Made by a program: the position numbers and the translations under genes
Notes under the pieces: model-generated
The model's input: the letters and a program-made list of their open reading frames with translations, nothing else
Database searches by the model: none
Told to the model about the DNA's origin: nothing
Part shown: piece by piece, positions 22,456 to 31,571 of the stretch
Layout: every line of letters starts with the position of its first letter
Position numbering within the stretch: the stretch's first letter is position 1
Source of the DNA: CAIVVT01 sp963838205
GTDB lineage: Bacteria > Acidobacteriota > Terriglobia > Bryobacterales > Bryobacteraceae
Direction of reading: 5' to 3'
DNA length: 64,000 bases
Assembly (NCBI GenBank): GCA_963838205.1
Contig: CAWIQF010000006.1
Location: 1-64,000 of the forward strand

Positions 22456-22555
22456 GAGCGACCGGATTGGCGCCATTCGTGGTGCGGGGACCGGATGGCC
22501 GGGGCCTGCATGGGGCGAGGGCAGAAAGAAGACGACGGTGAGGAGGCGAGGCACG

Positions 22556-23509
22556 ATGAAGGCGATCGCACTCCCGGTTATCCTCCTGATTGTCGGGGTG
22601 GGCTGCTCCGGACAACAGGCTGCGCCAGCGAAACCGGATTCCGATCTGGACTCTTTCCGCATCTCGGTGGACGTGGCGCTTGTGGTATTGCACGCCACGG
22701 TGACCGACCGGCAGGGTGGTTTTGTCTCCAATCTCGGCGAACAGGATTTTGAAGTTCAAGAGAACGGTACAGCGCAAAAGATCCGGGTCTTCACCAACGA
22801 AGATATACCGGTGACCGTGGGGTTGGTTGTCGACCACAGCACGAGCATGCGGCCTAAGTTGGCGGAGGTGGCCGCGGCAGCCCGGAGCTTCGTGCAGTCG
22901 AGCAATCCAAAAGACGAAATGTTCGTCGTCAATTTCAACGAACACGTGACGCTGGGCCTACCCGCCGCGATCCGATTCACCGATAGCAGCGCCCAACTCG
23001 AGGACGCAATCGGGGGCGCGCGCAGCTCGGGCATGACGGCGCTGTACGACGCCATCGCCAAGGCGCTGGAGGAATTGAGGGTAGGCAGTCGGGACAAGAA
23101 AGTGCTGATCGTGGTCAGTGATGGCGGCGACAACGCGAGCAAGCATAGCCTGGCCGAGGTGATGACACTGGCCCGACAATCGAACGCCGTCATTTACACC
23201 ATCGGCCTGTTCGACGAAGAAGATCAGGAACAGAACCGGGGCGTGCTCAATCGTCTGGCACGGGCGACCGGTGGCGAAGCCTTTGATCCCGACCGGCTGA
23301 GCGAAGTGGCGGCGATCAGCGAGCGCATCGCAGGGGACATTCGCCACCAATACACGATTGGATATGTTCCAACCAACCGGAGTCGCGACGGCTCTTATCG
23401 CACCATCCGGTTGCTGGCCCGTGAGAAGGGCCACCGACTCTCCGTGCGCACGCGCAGCGGTTATATTGCCGGCGGCGAACCACCGGTTGGCGAGGCGAGT
23501 GCCAAATGA
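22556..23509 (+). CDS. VWA-domain lipoprotein (acidobacterial VWFA-related)
   Basis: A 317-aa exported protein with lipobox VGVGC (Cys17) and hence probably lipid-anchored. A small beta domain (FRISVDVALVVLHATVTDRQG...DFEVQENG) precedes a von Willebrand A domain with the MIDAS motif DHSTS near residue 95 and a downstream SDGGDN. The C-terminus is the HQYTIGYVPTN...YRTIRL region typical of acidobacterial VWFA-related proteins. VWA domains bind protein ligands through a metal ion. The stop overlaps the sortase start by ATGA (23506-23509), a strong sign of a shared pathway. Confidence 0.88.
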   Translation: MKAIALPVILLIVGVGCSGQQAAPAKPDSDLDSFRISVDVALVVLHATVTDRQGGFVSNLGEQDFEVQENGTAQKIRVFTNEDIPVTVGLVVDHSTSMRPKLAEVAAAARSFVQSSNPKDEMFVVNFNEHVTLGLPAAIRFTDSSAQLEDAIGGARSSGMTALYDAIAKALEELRVGSRDKKVLIVVSDGGDNASKHSLAEVMTLARQSNAVIYTIGLFDEEDQEQNRGVLNRLARATGGEAFDPDRLSEVAAISERIAGDIRHQYTIGYVPTNRSRDGSYRTIRLLAREKGHRLSVRTRSGYIAGGEPPVGEASAK

Positions 23510-24141
23510 AGCTCGTTGTCGGGAAAGAATCACTGAGGCGGTTTGTGGGGTGGGTCCGGCGCGCGCTGTATGCCTGCGCCGTCGTGCTTCTCGGTTATTG
23601 CGCATTCGCCGTGGTGGACGCCTGGGTTTTCCAGTGGCGTGAGAGCCGGAATCTCGAGCGTCTGCTGCGCGCTGGCGGCGCGGCTAGCGGGGGCGCACGT
23701 CAACCGTCGTCCTCCCCTGCCCCACAGGCCGCGCCGGCCATCGCCGAGGATGGTCTGATCGGCCGCCTCGAGATCCCACGTCTGCTGTTTTCCGCAGTCG
23801 TCGTCGAAGGCGTTGACAAGACCACGCTGCGGCGCGCGGTGGGCCACATTCCCGGTACGGCGCTGCCAGGACAGGCTGGCAACGTGGGGCTGGCCGGGCA
23901 CCGCGACACGTTCTTTCGTCCCCTGAAGGATGTGAAGATCAAGGACGAAGTTGACTTCTCGACGCTGCGAGGCAATTTCAAGTACGAAGTGGTGTCGCTA
24001 ACCGTGGTGGAGCCGCGCGATGTGGGGGTACTGGCCCCGTCAGGCGAAAACGTCTTGACGATGGTGACCTGTTACCCTTTCTACTTCGTCGGGCCGGCGC
24101 CCAAGCGCTGGATTGTCAGGGCAAGGCAGTTGGTACGATAA
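23506..24141 (+). CDS. Class D-like sortase
   Basis: A 211-aa membrane-anchored transpeptidase. It has one N-terminal helix (about residues 18-38), a Pro/Ser linker, then the sortase barrel beginning GLIGRLEIPRLLF. The catalytic triad is visible: His in GLAGHRDTFF (about 133), Cys in MVTCYPF (about 188) and Arg in KRWIVRA (about 204). Sortases cut LPxTG-like signals and join the protein to an amine. The substrate candidate is the LPQTS protein at 21356. Sortases are unusual in diderm bacteria, where the acceptor is not obvious. Translationally coupled to the VWA gene. Confidence 0.9.
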   Translation: MKLVVGKESLRRFVGWVRRALYACAVVLLGYCAFAVVDAWVFQWRESRNLERLLRAGGAASGGARQPSSSPAPQAAPAIAEDGLIGRLEIPRLLFSAVVVEGVDKTTLRRAVGHIPGTALPGQAGNVGLAGHRDTFFRPLKDVKIKDEVDFSTLRGNFKYEVVSLTVVEPRDVGVLAPSGENVLTMVTCYPFYFVGPAPKRWIVRARQLVR

Positions 24142-24163
24142 TGCGTTCGCTTGGGAGGGCGTC

Positions 24164-24655
24164 ATGGCGGGGCTAAAAGTCCGGGACGGAAGCGGCGATG
24201 AAGGGATGTCAGAGGTGAGCGTGCAACACGGTTCGGATGTTCCCGCCGCGCGGCTTGTCGTCGTTGAAGACAACAGCTCGGACGTGTACCTTCTCGAGCG
24301 GGCCCTGCGCAAACAGAATCTCCGATTTGAACTGCTTCACCTGATCAGCGGAAGCGAAGCCCTGGCCTTCATCCGGCGGCAGGGAGCGTATGCGGATGCG
24401 GCAATTCCGGGCCTGATGCTGGTGGACCTGAACCTGTCCAAGTATTCAGGCGAAGACATCCTGCGCGAGATCCGCGGTGCCATGCACCTCATCGGCGTTC
24501 CAGTGTGCGTGTGGAGTTCTTCGCGGTCCCCGCGGGATGAGGCGATGCTCAGGGACCTCGGGGTGACCCAATTCATCACCAAGCCTGCCGGGCTGGATCA
24601 ATTCATGGAGATCGGCAAAACCATCAAAAATCTGCTCGCGGGTTCCAAGGCTTGA
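24164..24655 (+). CDS. Response regulator (single REC domain)
   Basis: A 163-aa single-domain receiver of the Rcp1 type. The acidic pair is in LVVVEDNSSD, the phosphoacceptor Asp in MLVDLNLSKYSGED, a Thr/Ser equivalent in VCVWSSSRSP and the conserved Lys in FITKPAGLDQF. No output domain is present, so it likely acts by protein contact. It sits 22 nt after the sortase stop and 200 nt before the CheB-CheR kinase, and is its probable phosphorelay partner. The start at 24164 has GGGAGG 5 nt upstream. Confidence 0.88.
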   Translation: MAGLKVRDGSGDEGMSEVSVQHGSDVPAARLVVVEDNSSDVYLLERALRKQNLRFELLHLISGSEALAFIRRQGAYADAAIPGLMLVDLNLSKYSGEDILREIRGAMHLIGVPVCVWSSSRSPRDEAMLRDLGVTQFITKPAGLDQFMEIGKTIKNLLAGSKA

Positions 24656-24857
24656 TGACAGTGGTGGGATGCTCGCCGCGCCTTCCTGCGAGAGCGAGAC
24701 GGCGATACAATTCAGACAGTTGGCTGGTGTCACCCACTCCGACCCAGCACCGGCGCAGATCCGGGTTCGAGAATGGCACGACGCGTGCAATATATGTCGG
24801 CGCTCCCGTTCCAGTGACGACGATTGTTCGTCACGGCGAGAAAGGCAATGGTGGCGT

Positions 24858-27800
24858 GTGGCAAAAAAACAAGCTGTGAAGAGCCGGCCAGGTGGATCGC
24901 CTCATCCAAAACGGCGGATGACCGCGCCCGGGAAGACCTCCAAAACAACCATCAGTCCCGACTCCGCGGCAACTCTGGCGCTGCCAGGCGCCGAGGAAAG
25001 CGCGGAAGGCAATCCCTCGCACATTGTCGGCATAGGAGCGTCTGCGGGCGGCCTGGAGGCCTTCACGGAACTGCTGAGCCATCTGCCGGTCGATACGGGC
25101 ATGGCCTTCGTGCTGATTCAGCATCTCGATCCGACCCACGAGAGCCACCTGACGGAGTTGCTCGCCAAAGCCAGCAAAATGCCTGTCTCAGAGGTGAAAG
25201 GCGGGACTCGCGCCGAGGCGAATCATGTTTACGTGATTCCGTCGCGATGTAATTTGAGCATTTCCAATGGAGTCCTGCATACGCCGCCCCGCCCGCAGAG
25301 TGGCCGCAATCTGCCGATCGATTTCTTTCTGCGTGCGCTGGCGGCAGACCGCGGCAGCAGGGCCATGGGCGTGGTTCTGTCGGGAACCGCATCGGATGGG
25401 ACGCTGGGGCTGCAGGCGATCAAGACCGCGGGCGGCGTCACCTTCGCTCAGGAAATGGAAACCGCGAAGTATGACGGCATGCCGAGAAGCGCCATCGCGG
25501 CCGGCGCGGCGGATTATGTTTTGGCGCCCGCCGGAATCGCACGGCACCTGACGGCCTTGGCGCGCACTGTCCGGGTTGCGGTCGAGCCGTGGGAGGCGGC
25601 CGAGCCGCAGGGGGATGAGCAACTGGCCAGGATACTGCGGTTGGTGCGGAGCGCCACGGGAGTGGACTTCACGCACTACAAGCACAGTACGCTGGCGCGG
25701 CGCATCAAGCGGCGCATGGCACTGCGTGGATTCGCAACGCTGGAAGCATATAGCCGGGATCTGGAGCGGAACCGAGAAGAAGCAAACGCGTTGTGTGAAA
25801 ACTGTCTTATCATCGTCACTGCCTTCTTTCGGGAATTGGCGGTCTTCGAGGAACTGAAGAAGGACGTATTTCCGGCTCTGGTTGAGAACCGGGCGCCGGA
25901 GGATCCGATCCGCGTCTGGGTGCCTGGGTGCGCCACGGGCGAGGAGGCTTATTCAATCGCCATCTGCTTGTCGGAATTCCTGGAGGAGGCGGGACTGAGT
26001 CTTCCGTTCGAAGTTTTCGCCACCGACCTCAGCGACGCGGCGATTGAACATGCTCGCGACGCAACATACACGGGCGCTACTCTGGCGCATGTGTCGCCGC
26101 AGCGATTGGCGCGGTTCTTCACGAGAACGGAACACGGGCACAAGATCGTGAAGGCCATCCGCGACGTGTGTGTATTTGCCAGGCACAACGTGGCGCAGGA
26201 TCCTCCTTTCTCGAGGCTGGACCTGATCAGTTGCTGTAACGTGCTGATCTACCTGGGAGCTGTGTTACAGCGCAAGGTCTTGTCGATCCTGCATTACGCG
26301 CTTAAACCAAAGGGTTTTTTGATAGTTGGTCCGTCGGAAAGCATCGGCACGCTCTCCGAGTCGTTCCATCAAATAGGTAAGACCCACAAGATCTATTGCA
26401 CGGTAGCGGCTAAGGCTCCGCCGGCGCGGCCGCCGAGCGAAGGCCGGCACGCCGAAGGGCCGGTGGATGCGAGGCAGAGCATTGCCGAGGGCCACGCGGG
26501 ACCGGACGTGCAGCGGGAAGCCGACCGGCTGGTACTGGCGGAACACGGCCCTCCCGGCGCAATTGTCAACGATGCCATGAACATCGTTCAGGTCCGTGGC
26601 CGCACCGCTCCGTACCTCGAGCTTTCACCGGGCAAGCCGACTCAGAATATTCTGAAGCTGGCGCGCGAAGGCTTGATTGCGGGTCTGGGTAAGGCAATCC
26701 GGAGTGCCAAACGAAGGAACGCCGCGGCCACGGAAGATGGGTTCCGAATCGAGGACGGAGGCCAGTTAAAGGACGTCACAATCAAGGTAATCCCGTTCAA
26801 GGGCTTGTCCTCTTCCAGGGAGCACTATTTCCTGGTGCTGTTCGAAGACGCCGGGCCGGGGGGCGGCCCGAGAACGACGAGCAAGCCGGCGATCCAGGAC
26901 GCCGGGGCGGGCGTGAAGCTGCAGCGCGAACTGGCAGCGGCGAAAGAGTATCTGCAATCGATCGTCGAGGATCATGCAAATACGCTCGAAGAGCTCAGGG
27001 CGGCGAGCGAAGAGGCGCAGGCGGGCAACGAGGAATTAGAGACCGCACAGGAAGAGTTGGAATCAGCCAACGAAGAACTAAACACGCTGAACGATGAGCT
27101 GAAGATCAGCAACACGGAGTTCAGCAAAGTCAATCGGGATCTGGCGAATCTGCTGGAGAGCATCAGCATCCCGCTGGTGATGGTTGGGCGGGATCTGCGC
27201 ATTCGCCGCTTTACGCGCGCCATGGAACCGATGTTGAACCTGATCGCCTCCGATGTCGGACGGTCGATAACCGATCTTCAGCCTCAAATCGAGCTGCCCG
27301 GCCTGCGCCGGTTGCTGCTCGATGCGATGGAAGGCGGCGACCGGAAACCGCGGGATGTCCGCGACGCGAATGGCCGCTGGTATTCGCTGCGTATCCTTCC
27401 GAGCGTGGGAGCGGACGGCAAGAACGACGGCGCGGTGATGATGCTGATCGATATCGATGCCGCGAAGCGCGGTCTCGACTTTGCCGAAGCGATTGTGGAA
27501 ACGGTCCGCGAGCCGCTCGTGATCCTGAACCAGAATCTGCAGGTGATTCAAGCGAACAGGACGTTCTACGAAGCGTTCCAGGCGGTGCGGGAAGAGACCG
27601 AGGGGCGGCTGATCTATGACCTGGGGAACGGGCAGTGGAATGTGCCGAAACTGCGCGAACTGCTGGAGAACATTCTCCCGGCGCACGCGACCTTCCGCGA
27701 CTTTGAGGTTACACACGAATTCGAGCATGTCGGACGGAAAGTGATGCTGCTTAACGCGAGCGAGATCTTCAATCCGCATGCGCGAATCCGGACGATCCTG

Positions 27801-28556
27801 CTGGCGATTGAGGACGTAACGGACCGCAAGCGGGCGGAGGATGCGCTGACGGCGACCAATGCCGAACTGCAGCATTTTGCCTATGCGCTGACGCATGACT
27901 TGCAGGAACCTCTGCGGATGGTAGTGAACTTCAACGAGCTCCTGGAGCGGGAGTATGCGGGCAAGCTGGGGGGGGACGCCGACAAATTCATCTCCTACTC
28001 CGTGAAGGGCGCCAGGAGGATTGAAGCGCTGCTGAGGGCGCTGCTCGCCTATTGGGAAGTTGCCGGGCGGGAACAGGACAGCTTCGCCTCCATCGATTGC
28101 GGCGCCATTCTCGCCAAATCGCTGTTGAACCTCCAGGCGGCGATTGCGGAGAGCGGCGCCATCATCAACTCCGATCCGCTTCCGACTGTGATCGCCGAAG
28201 AGATCTCGCTGATGCAGCTCTTTCAGAACCTGATTTCCAATTCGATCAAGTACCGCAGCGCGGAAACACCGAGGATCCATGTTTCGGCGGAGAGATGCGC
28301 GGACGGGTGGGCGTTTGCCGTTCAGGACAACGGCATCGGAATCGATCCGATGGACACGAGCCGGGTGTTCGGCATGTTTAAGCGTTTGCATGGAACCGAG
28401 ATTCCAGGCACGGGCATTGGTCTGGCACTGTGTAAGAAGCTCGTCGAGCGGCAGGGTGGACGGATCTGGGTAGAATCGGAACCAGGACGGGGCGCTACTT
28501 TCAAGTTCACAATTCCCGGCAACCATAAGGAGCTTGGACACCGGCGCACGGACTGA
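24858..28556 (+). CDS. CheB-CheR-PAS-histidine kinase fusion
   Basis: A very large signalling protein of about 1232 aa. Residues ~55-240 are a CheB methylesterase domain (GIGASAGG, LIQHLDPTHES, SGTASDGTLG give the Ser/His/Asp triad). Residues ~255-520 are a CheR methyltransferase (WVPGCATGEEAYS SAM loop); its conserved CRN is CCN here. A coiled coil rich in Glu (about 755-820) leads to PAS-like domains, then a dimerisation helix with THDLQEPLR and an ATPase with NSIKY, DNGIGI and GTGIGLAL. Such fusions are thought to couple methylation chemistry to phosphorelays in stress or biofilm control. GTG at 24858 is the preferred start; ATG at 24918 is the alternative. No chemotaxis receptors are nearby. 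Confidence 0.92.
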   Translation: MAKKQAVKSRPGGSPHPKRRMTAPGKTSKTTISPDSAATLALPGAEESAEGNPSHIVGIGASAGGLEAFTELLSHLPVDTGMAFVLIQHLDPTHESHLTELLAKASKMPVSEVKGGTRAEANHVYVIPSRCNLSISNGVLHTPPRPQSGRNLPIDFFLRALAADRGSRAMGVVLSGTASDGTLGLQAIKTAGGVTFAQEMETAKYDGMPRSAIAAGAADYVLAPAGIARHLTALARTVRVAVEPWEAAEPQGDEQLARILRLVRSATGVDFTHYKHSTLARRIKRRMALRGFATLEAYSRDLERNREEANALCENCLIIVTAFFRELAVFEELKKDVFPALVENRAPEDPIRVWVPGCATGEEAYSIAICLSEFLEEAGLSLPFEVFATDLSDAAIEHARDATYTGATLAHVSPQRLARFFTRTEHGHKIVKAIRDVCVFARHNVAQDPPFSRLDLISCCNVLIYLGAVLQRKVLSILHYALKPKGFLIVGPSESIGTLSESFHQIGKTHKIYCTVAAKAPPARPPSEGRHAEGPVDARQSIAEGHAGPDVQREADRLVLAEHGPPGAIVNDAMNIVQVRGRTAPYLELSPGKPTQNILKLAREGLIAGLGKAIRSAKRRNAAATEDGFRIEDGGQLKDVTIKVIPFKGLSSSREHYFLVLFEDAGPGGGPRTTSKPAIQDAGAGVKLQRELAAAKEYLQSIVEDHANTLEELRAASEEAQAGNEELETAQEELESANEELNTLNDELKISNTEFSKVNRDLANLLESISIPLVMVGRDLRIRRFTRAMEPMLNLIASDVGRSITDLQPQIELPGLRRLLLDAMEGGDRKPRDVRDANGRWYSLRILPSVGADGKNDGAVMMLIDIDAAKRGLDFAEAIVETVREPLVILNQNLQVIQANRTFYEAFQAVREETEGRLIYDLGNGQWNVPKLRELLENILPAHATFRDFEVTHEFEHVGRKVMLLNASEIFNPHARIRTILLAIEDVTDRKRAEDALTATNAELQHFAYALTHDLQEPLRMVVNFNELLEREYAGKLGGDADKFISYSVKGARRIEALLRALLAYWEVAGREQDSFASIDCGAILAKSLLNLQAAIAESGAIINSDPLPTVIAEEISLMQLFQNLISNSIKYRSAETPRIHVSAERCADGWAFAVQDNGIGIDPMDTSRVFGMFKRLHGTEIPGTGIGLALCKKLVERQGGRIWVESEPGRGATFKFTIPGNHKELGHRRTD

Positions 28557-28558
28557 AA

Positions 28559-29338
28559 ATGGAGTACACCGAACAAGACCACGCGGGAGACGAAATCGAG
28601 CGTTTGCGCCAGGAACTCGACGCGGAAACGCGGGCGTGCCGCGAAATCCAGGGGAAACTGGACAGAGCGAGCGGAGAGTTTGAAGAGTTTATCTCGATGG
28701 CTGCTCACGATTTGCGAGAGTCTCTGCGGGACGTGGCCGCATTCACTCAACTGCTGGCCGAGACGCATGCCGGCGGCCTCGATGGCGATGCCGGGATGTG
28801 CCTAGAGCGCATCCAGGAGGGGGCGGCGAGAATGCAGTCCCTGCTGGCCGGTGTGGTGGACTATTGGGCCACCGGTACCGGCGACGGACAGTCCGCACGG
28901 ACGGAGATGGAAGCGGCCCTGAGCCAGGCCCTGCTCTCGGCGGACGAACAAATAAGAGAGCGGAACGCCATTGTTACCCATGAGCCACTGCCGCCCGTAA
29001 TGGGAGATTTCGAGGTACTGACCAAGGTTCTGCACCACCTCATCAGAAATGCTATCGAATACTGCGAAACAGCTTCCCCGCGCATTGTCATTTCATCCAG
29101 AAGAGAAGATCGCGAATGGGTGGTCGCGGTGCATGACAATGGTCCCGGCATAGCTCTCGCATTCCAAGCACGTATCTTTCATGTGTTTAAGCGCCTGCAT
29201 GGTAAAGAGTACCCTGGGAGCGGACTGGGACTGGCATTTTGCAAGAAGGCCATCGAGCGGCAAGGCGGTAGAATGTGGATGGAGTCGACACCCGGGACCG
29301 GATCCACATTCTATTTCACTGTGGCCGCGGCTAATTAG
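28559..29338 (+). CDS. Sensor-less histidine kinase
   Basis: A 259-aa cytoplasmic kinase without membrane helices. A short coiled coil (residues 12-45) is followed by the phosphoacceptor helix with MAAHDLRESLRD and an ATPase domain with HLIRNAIEY, DNGPGI and GSGLGLAF. It closely resembles the C-terminal kinase of the preceding fusion protein, including FKRLHG before the G2 box, so it may have arisen by duplication. The gene begins 2 nt after that stop. It probably works with the fusion kinase and the receiver at 24164. Confidence 0.9.
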   Translation: MEYTEQDHAGDEIERLRQELDAETRACREIQGKLDRASGEFEEFISMAAHDLRESLRDVAAFTQLLAETHAGGLDGDAGMCLERIQEGAARMQSLLAGVVDYWATGTGDGQSARTEMEAALSQALLSADEQIRERNAIVTHEPLPPVMGDFEVLTKVLHHLIRNAIEYCETASPRIVISSRREDREWVVAVHDNGPGIALAFQARIFHVFKRLHGKEYPGSGLGLAFCKKAIERQGGRMWMESTPGTGSTFYFTVAAAN

Positions 29339-29375
29339 TTATCTGCTGGCAGGATCTTCCTACTCCCAGTGGCTG

Positions 29376-29400
29376 AGGCGAACTGCCTTCGCCTTGGTTT
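29376..29400. terminator. Possible hairpin between convergent genes
   Basis: AGGCGAA (29376-29382) and TTCGCCT (29388-29394) form a 7-bp stem with a 5-nt loop between the convergent kinase and phospholipase-like genes. The following TGGTTTAG is only weakly T-rich. It could end transcription from the left; evidence is limited to the hairpin. Confidence 0.3.
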
Positions 29401-29481
29401 AGTAACTGATCGCGCTGACGCTAGCGGCCGCCACTTGTCGGGCATGACTCCCAGTCATTTGCAGCGTGACGGCGGTTGCGC

Positions 29482-30804
29482 CTACTTTGAAATGGAAGCT
29501 TCCGCCGCTGCGACCGCGGGGTGCCGCAGATCCAGGTTGACAGACTGCAATCGATCGCGTTCTTGGATCAGCTTGGCCGAATCGCTGTCATTTGCCCATG
29601 CTGAGTTGGGGGCGCCAAGGTCCTGGTAGAAAGCCAGAATGTCGCTGCGTAGTGCCTGCGGCACATCTATGTAATGGCCTTCCATCTTATGCAACAGCTG
29701 CGAGTAGGTGGCATCCGTCAGTTTGTATTTCCCGGCCGCAGTGAAGGTACCCACGTCCAGATTGTCATTCGGGAGCTTCAGACTGCCCGCACTCTGTTCG
29801 GTGAGCAGTTGACGATAACGGACTATCGTCGAATTGAAGCTGGCCATGTACAACTTCTCGGTCTCGGGTGTCAGCCGCTTGAATGACAGCACTCGCAAGG
29901 GGCCGATTTTGGGCGCGATGCGGAGCGCAAATGCCAGCAATTTCGACCGGAAGCCAGGACGCGTGTAAGTCGAGCCCCAGTTCTTTTCGTAGCTGGAACG
30001 AGAGACATTATAAAGAAACGTCCTCCGGGTAGTGCTGGGAGCATCCTTCCTGATTTCCTGTTTCCTGATCTGCCAGGCGACTCTGGTCACAGCCGGAAAA
30101 ATCGAGCCGACCGCATGGCGGTAGGATCCGATGGCCAGATCGACACTCATGAATACCTGTTCCAGCCGCATTCCGTAGGTATCCTCGAACGCCCTCTCCA
30201 GCAATGGTTTTGCCACTTCAAATCCGATAAACTCCTTGTACGCAGCGGAGGCGTAGCGACCCTTGGCCGCCTGAAAAACATCAAATGCGAACTCCGTCTG
30301 GGCGTGGGTATACGGATCGTCCGCATAGGTTACCAGCGCCCCGAACTTTAGTCCAAGCTTCGGGTAGAACATAGGAACTGCGCGGTTGACAGCCAGCGGG
30401 TGACCATTATTATCAGCGGCATAATGCGATAAGGCGCCCAGGGCGAAGGCGTACTCGTTGAGGTCTTGCGAGTCGCTGATCAAGGCCTGGATGAAATCGC
30501 CACTGCGAACATAGTGCGTCAGGTTGCTGAAGAATTTGCTGCCGAACGGATAATACCCCAAATCCTGAATAATGCATCCGCCATAGGCGTAGGCGTGGGC
30601 CTGTTTTAACTCGTCCTTGGTAGCCAGCGGAAAGCGGTTGAGCAAGAGAGGTTTGATGGCACTGTCCCAGGTCGAATCGATAATTGCTTCGTGAGTAAGA
30701 ACGGAATAAGACCAGGCAGCCGGGGCCGTGAACAGCAGCACCAGCCCAAGAGCGAATGAGGTCCGAAGATTCCCGAGCAAGCGCGTTGCCTCCAGTTTTG
30801 TCAT
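29482..30804 (-). CDS. Zinc-dependent phospholipase C-like secreted protein
   Basis: A 440-aa protein with a signal peptide (cleavage near AAWSYS). The first half carries the His/Asp pattern of the bacterial zinc-dependent phospholipase C / S1-P1 nuclease-like fold: SVLTHEAIID, GALSHYAADNNGHPLAVN and DDPYTHAQTEFAFDV. These enzymes bind three zincs and cleave phosphodiesters. The C-terminal 200 residues are helical and not recognised. Activity is unproven; the protein may be an outer-membrane or periplasmic hydrolase. The start at 30804 has GGAGGA 4 nt upstream; a TTG four codons earlier is part of that site. Confidence 0.72.
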   Translation of the reverse strand: MTKLEATRLLGNLRTSFALGLVLLFTAPAAWSYSVLTHEAIIDSTWDSAIKPLLLNRFPLATKDELKQAHAYAYGGCIIQDLGYYPFGSKFFSNLTHYVRSGDFIQALISDSQDLNEYAFALGALSHYAADNNGHPLAVNRAVPMFYPKLGLKFGALVTYADDPYTHAQTEFAFDVFQAAKGRYASAAYKEFIGFEVAKPLLERAFEDTYGMRLEQVFMSVDLAIGSYRHAVGSIFPAVTRVAWQIRKQEIRKDAPSTTRRTFLYNVSRSSYEKNWGSTYTRPGFRSKLLAFALRIAPKIGPLRVLSFKRLTPETEKLYMASFNSTIVRYRQLLTEQSAGSLKLPNDNLDVGTFTAAGKYKLTDATYSQLLHKMEGHYIDVPQALRSDILAFYQDLGAPNSAWANDSDSAKLIQERDRLQSVNLDLRHPAVAAAEASISK

Positions 30805-30879
30805 GGCGTCCTCCAAAAAACACTGCAGCGGGCTACAAGACCCACCTCATCGTTACCTGGCGCTGGCGCGAACGCAGGA

Positions 30880-31332
30880 TCACCTTTTCCCGTCAATCAT
30901 GGCGGCTTGTGTGACTCCGCGTTGAGGCGGGATGGCGGCCCTGGTGGCAGCACTCGATCCGGCTGTCAGCATCGGGGCGCCCGGCGTTGCGGCGGCGTGG
31001 GATTTCGGACGCGGACCGCCATCGCTCCCGAGCAGCCGCCGGATCTGCATCGTGCGGTCGTCCGCGTTCAGGAACTGGTAGGCCGCGTTCGAGCGCGGCG
31101 CAGTCGAGCCCACGCGAATCTCCGTCGGCATGCCGTCGCCGCCCCAAATTGGATCACTGCTGGTGAGCGGCCGGTTGAAGTTGGCATTTACCCAGTCGGT
31201 CACAAACGCGGGCTGAGACGATACCGGACCGTTGCTGTAATTCAGCCGCCCGACCCTACCGGACGGATCCGTCAATTCAGCCAGAAAGGCAGAAAATGCG
31301 AGCAGCAGAATGATCAGTTTTATCGGCCGCAC
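30880..31332 (-). CDS. Short FecR/DUF6600-like protein, probably truncated
   Basis: A 150-aa protein with a signal-peptide-like helix (KLIILLLAFSAFLAEL) followed by DPSGRVGRLNYSNGPVSSQP and ADDRTMQIRRLL. This matches the N-terminal block of acidobacterial FecR/DUF6600 proteins, which normally run to several hundred residues. After residue ~105 the sequence turns to low-complexity Ala/Pro/Gly and stops. It looks like a truncated or decayed paralogue. Start GTG at 31332 has GGGAGGAAG just upstream. It is divergent from the DksA/TraR gene. Confidence 0.5.
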   Translation of the reverse strand: MRPIKLIILLLAFSAFLAELTDPSGRVGRLNYSNGPVSSQPAFVTDWVNANFNRPLTSSDPIWGGDGMPTEIRVGSTAPRSNAAYQFLNADDRTMQIRRLLGSDGGPRPKSHAAATPGAPMLTAGSSAATRAAIPPQRGVTQAAMIDGKR

Positions 31333-31571
31333 AACTTCCTCCCTACAGGGGGGTAGCACGTTCGTGGCCACCATCGCTGGAGGGAGTTTTGGTGGGATTA
31401 GGAGCGTATGAACCGAGGCAGATTCCGCACTCCAGGTGCAAGTCTTGCATCTCGGCTCGGGTGAGTTTCAGCCGCCCCTCCCGCTGGCTCAGCGGCCGCA
31501 ACCTCCAGACACCGGGGATCCGCTCTGGCGCATCCCGTGCAAGGGAGGACCTGAGCGCGGAGAGGATTGCC

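Noticed and set aside
27078..28541. Long minus-strand frame opposite the CheB-CheR kinase
   Set aside because: It mirrors a well-supported kinase gene and its translation is composition-driven (His/Arg/Gln rich) without motifs.
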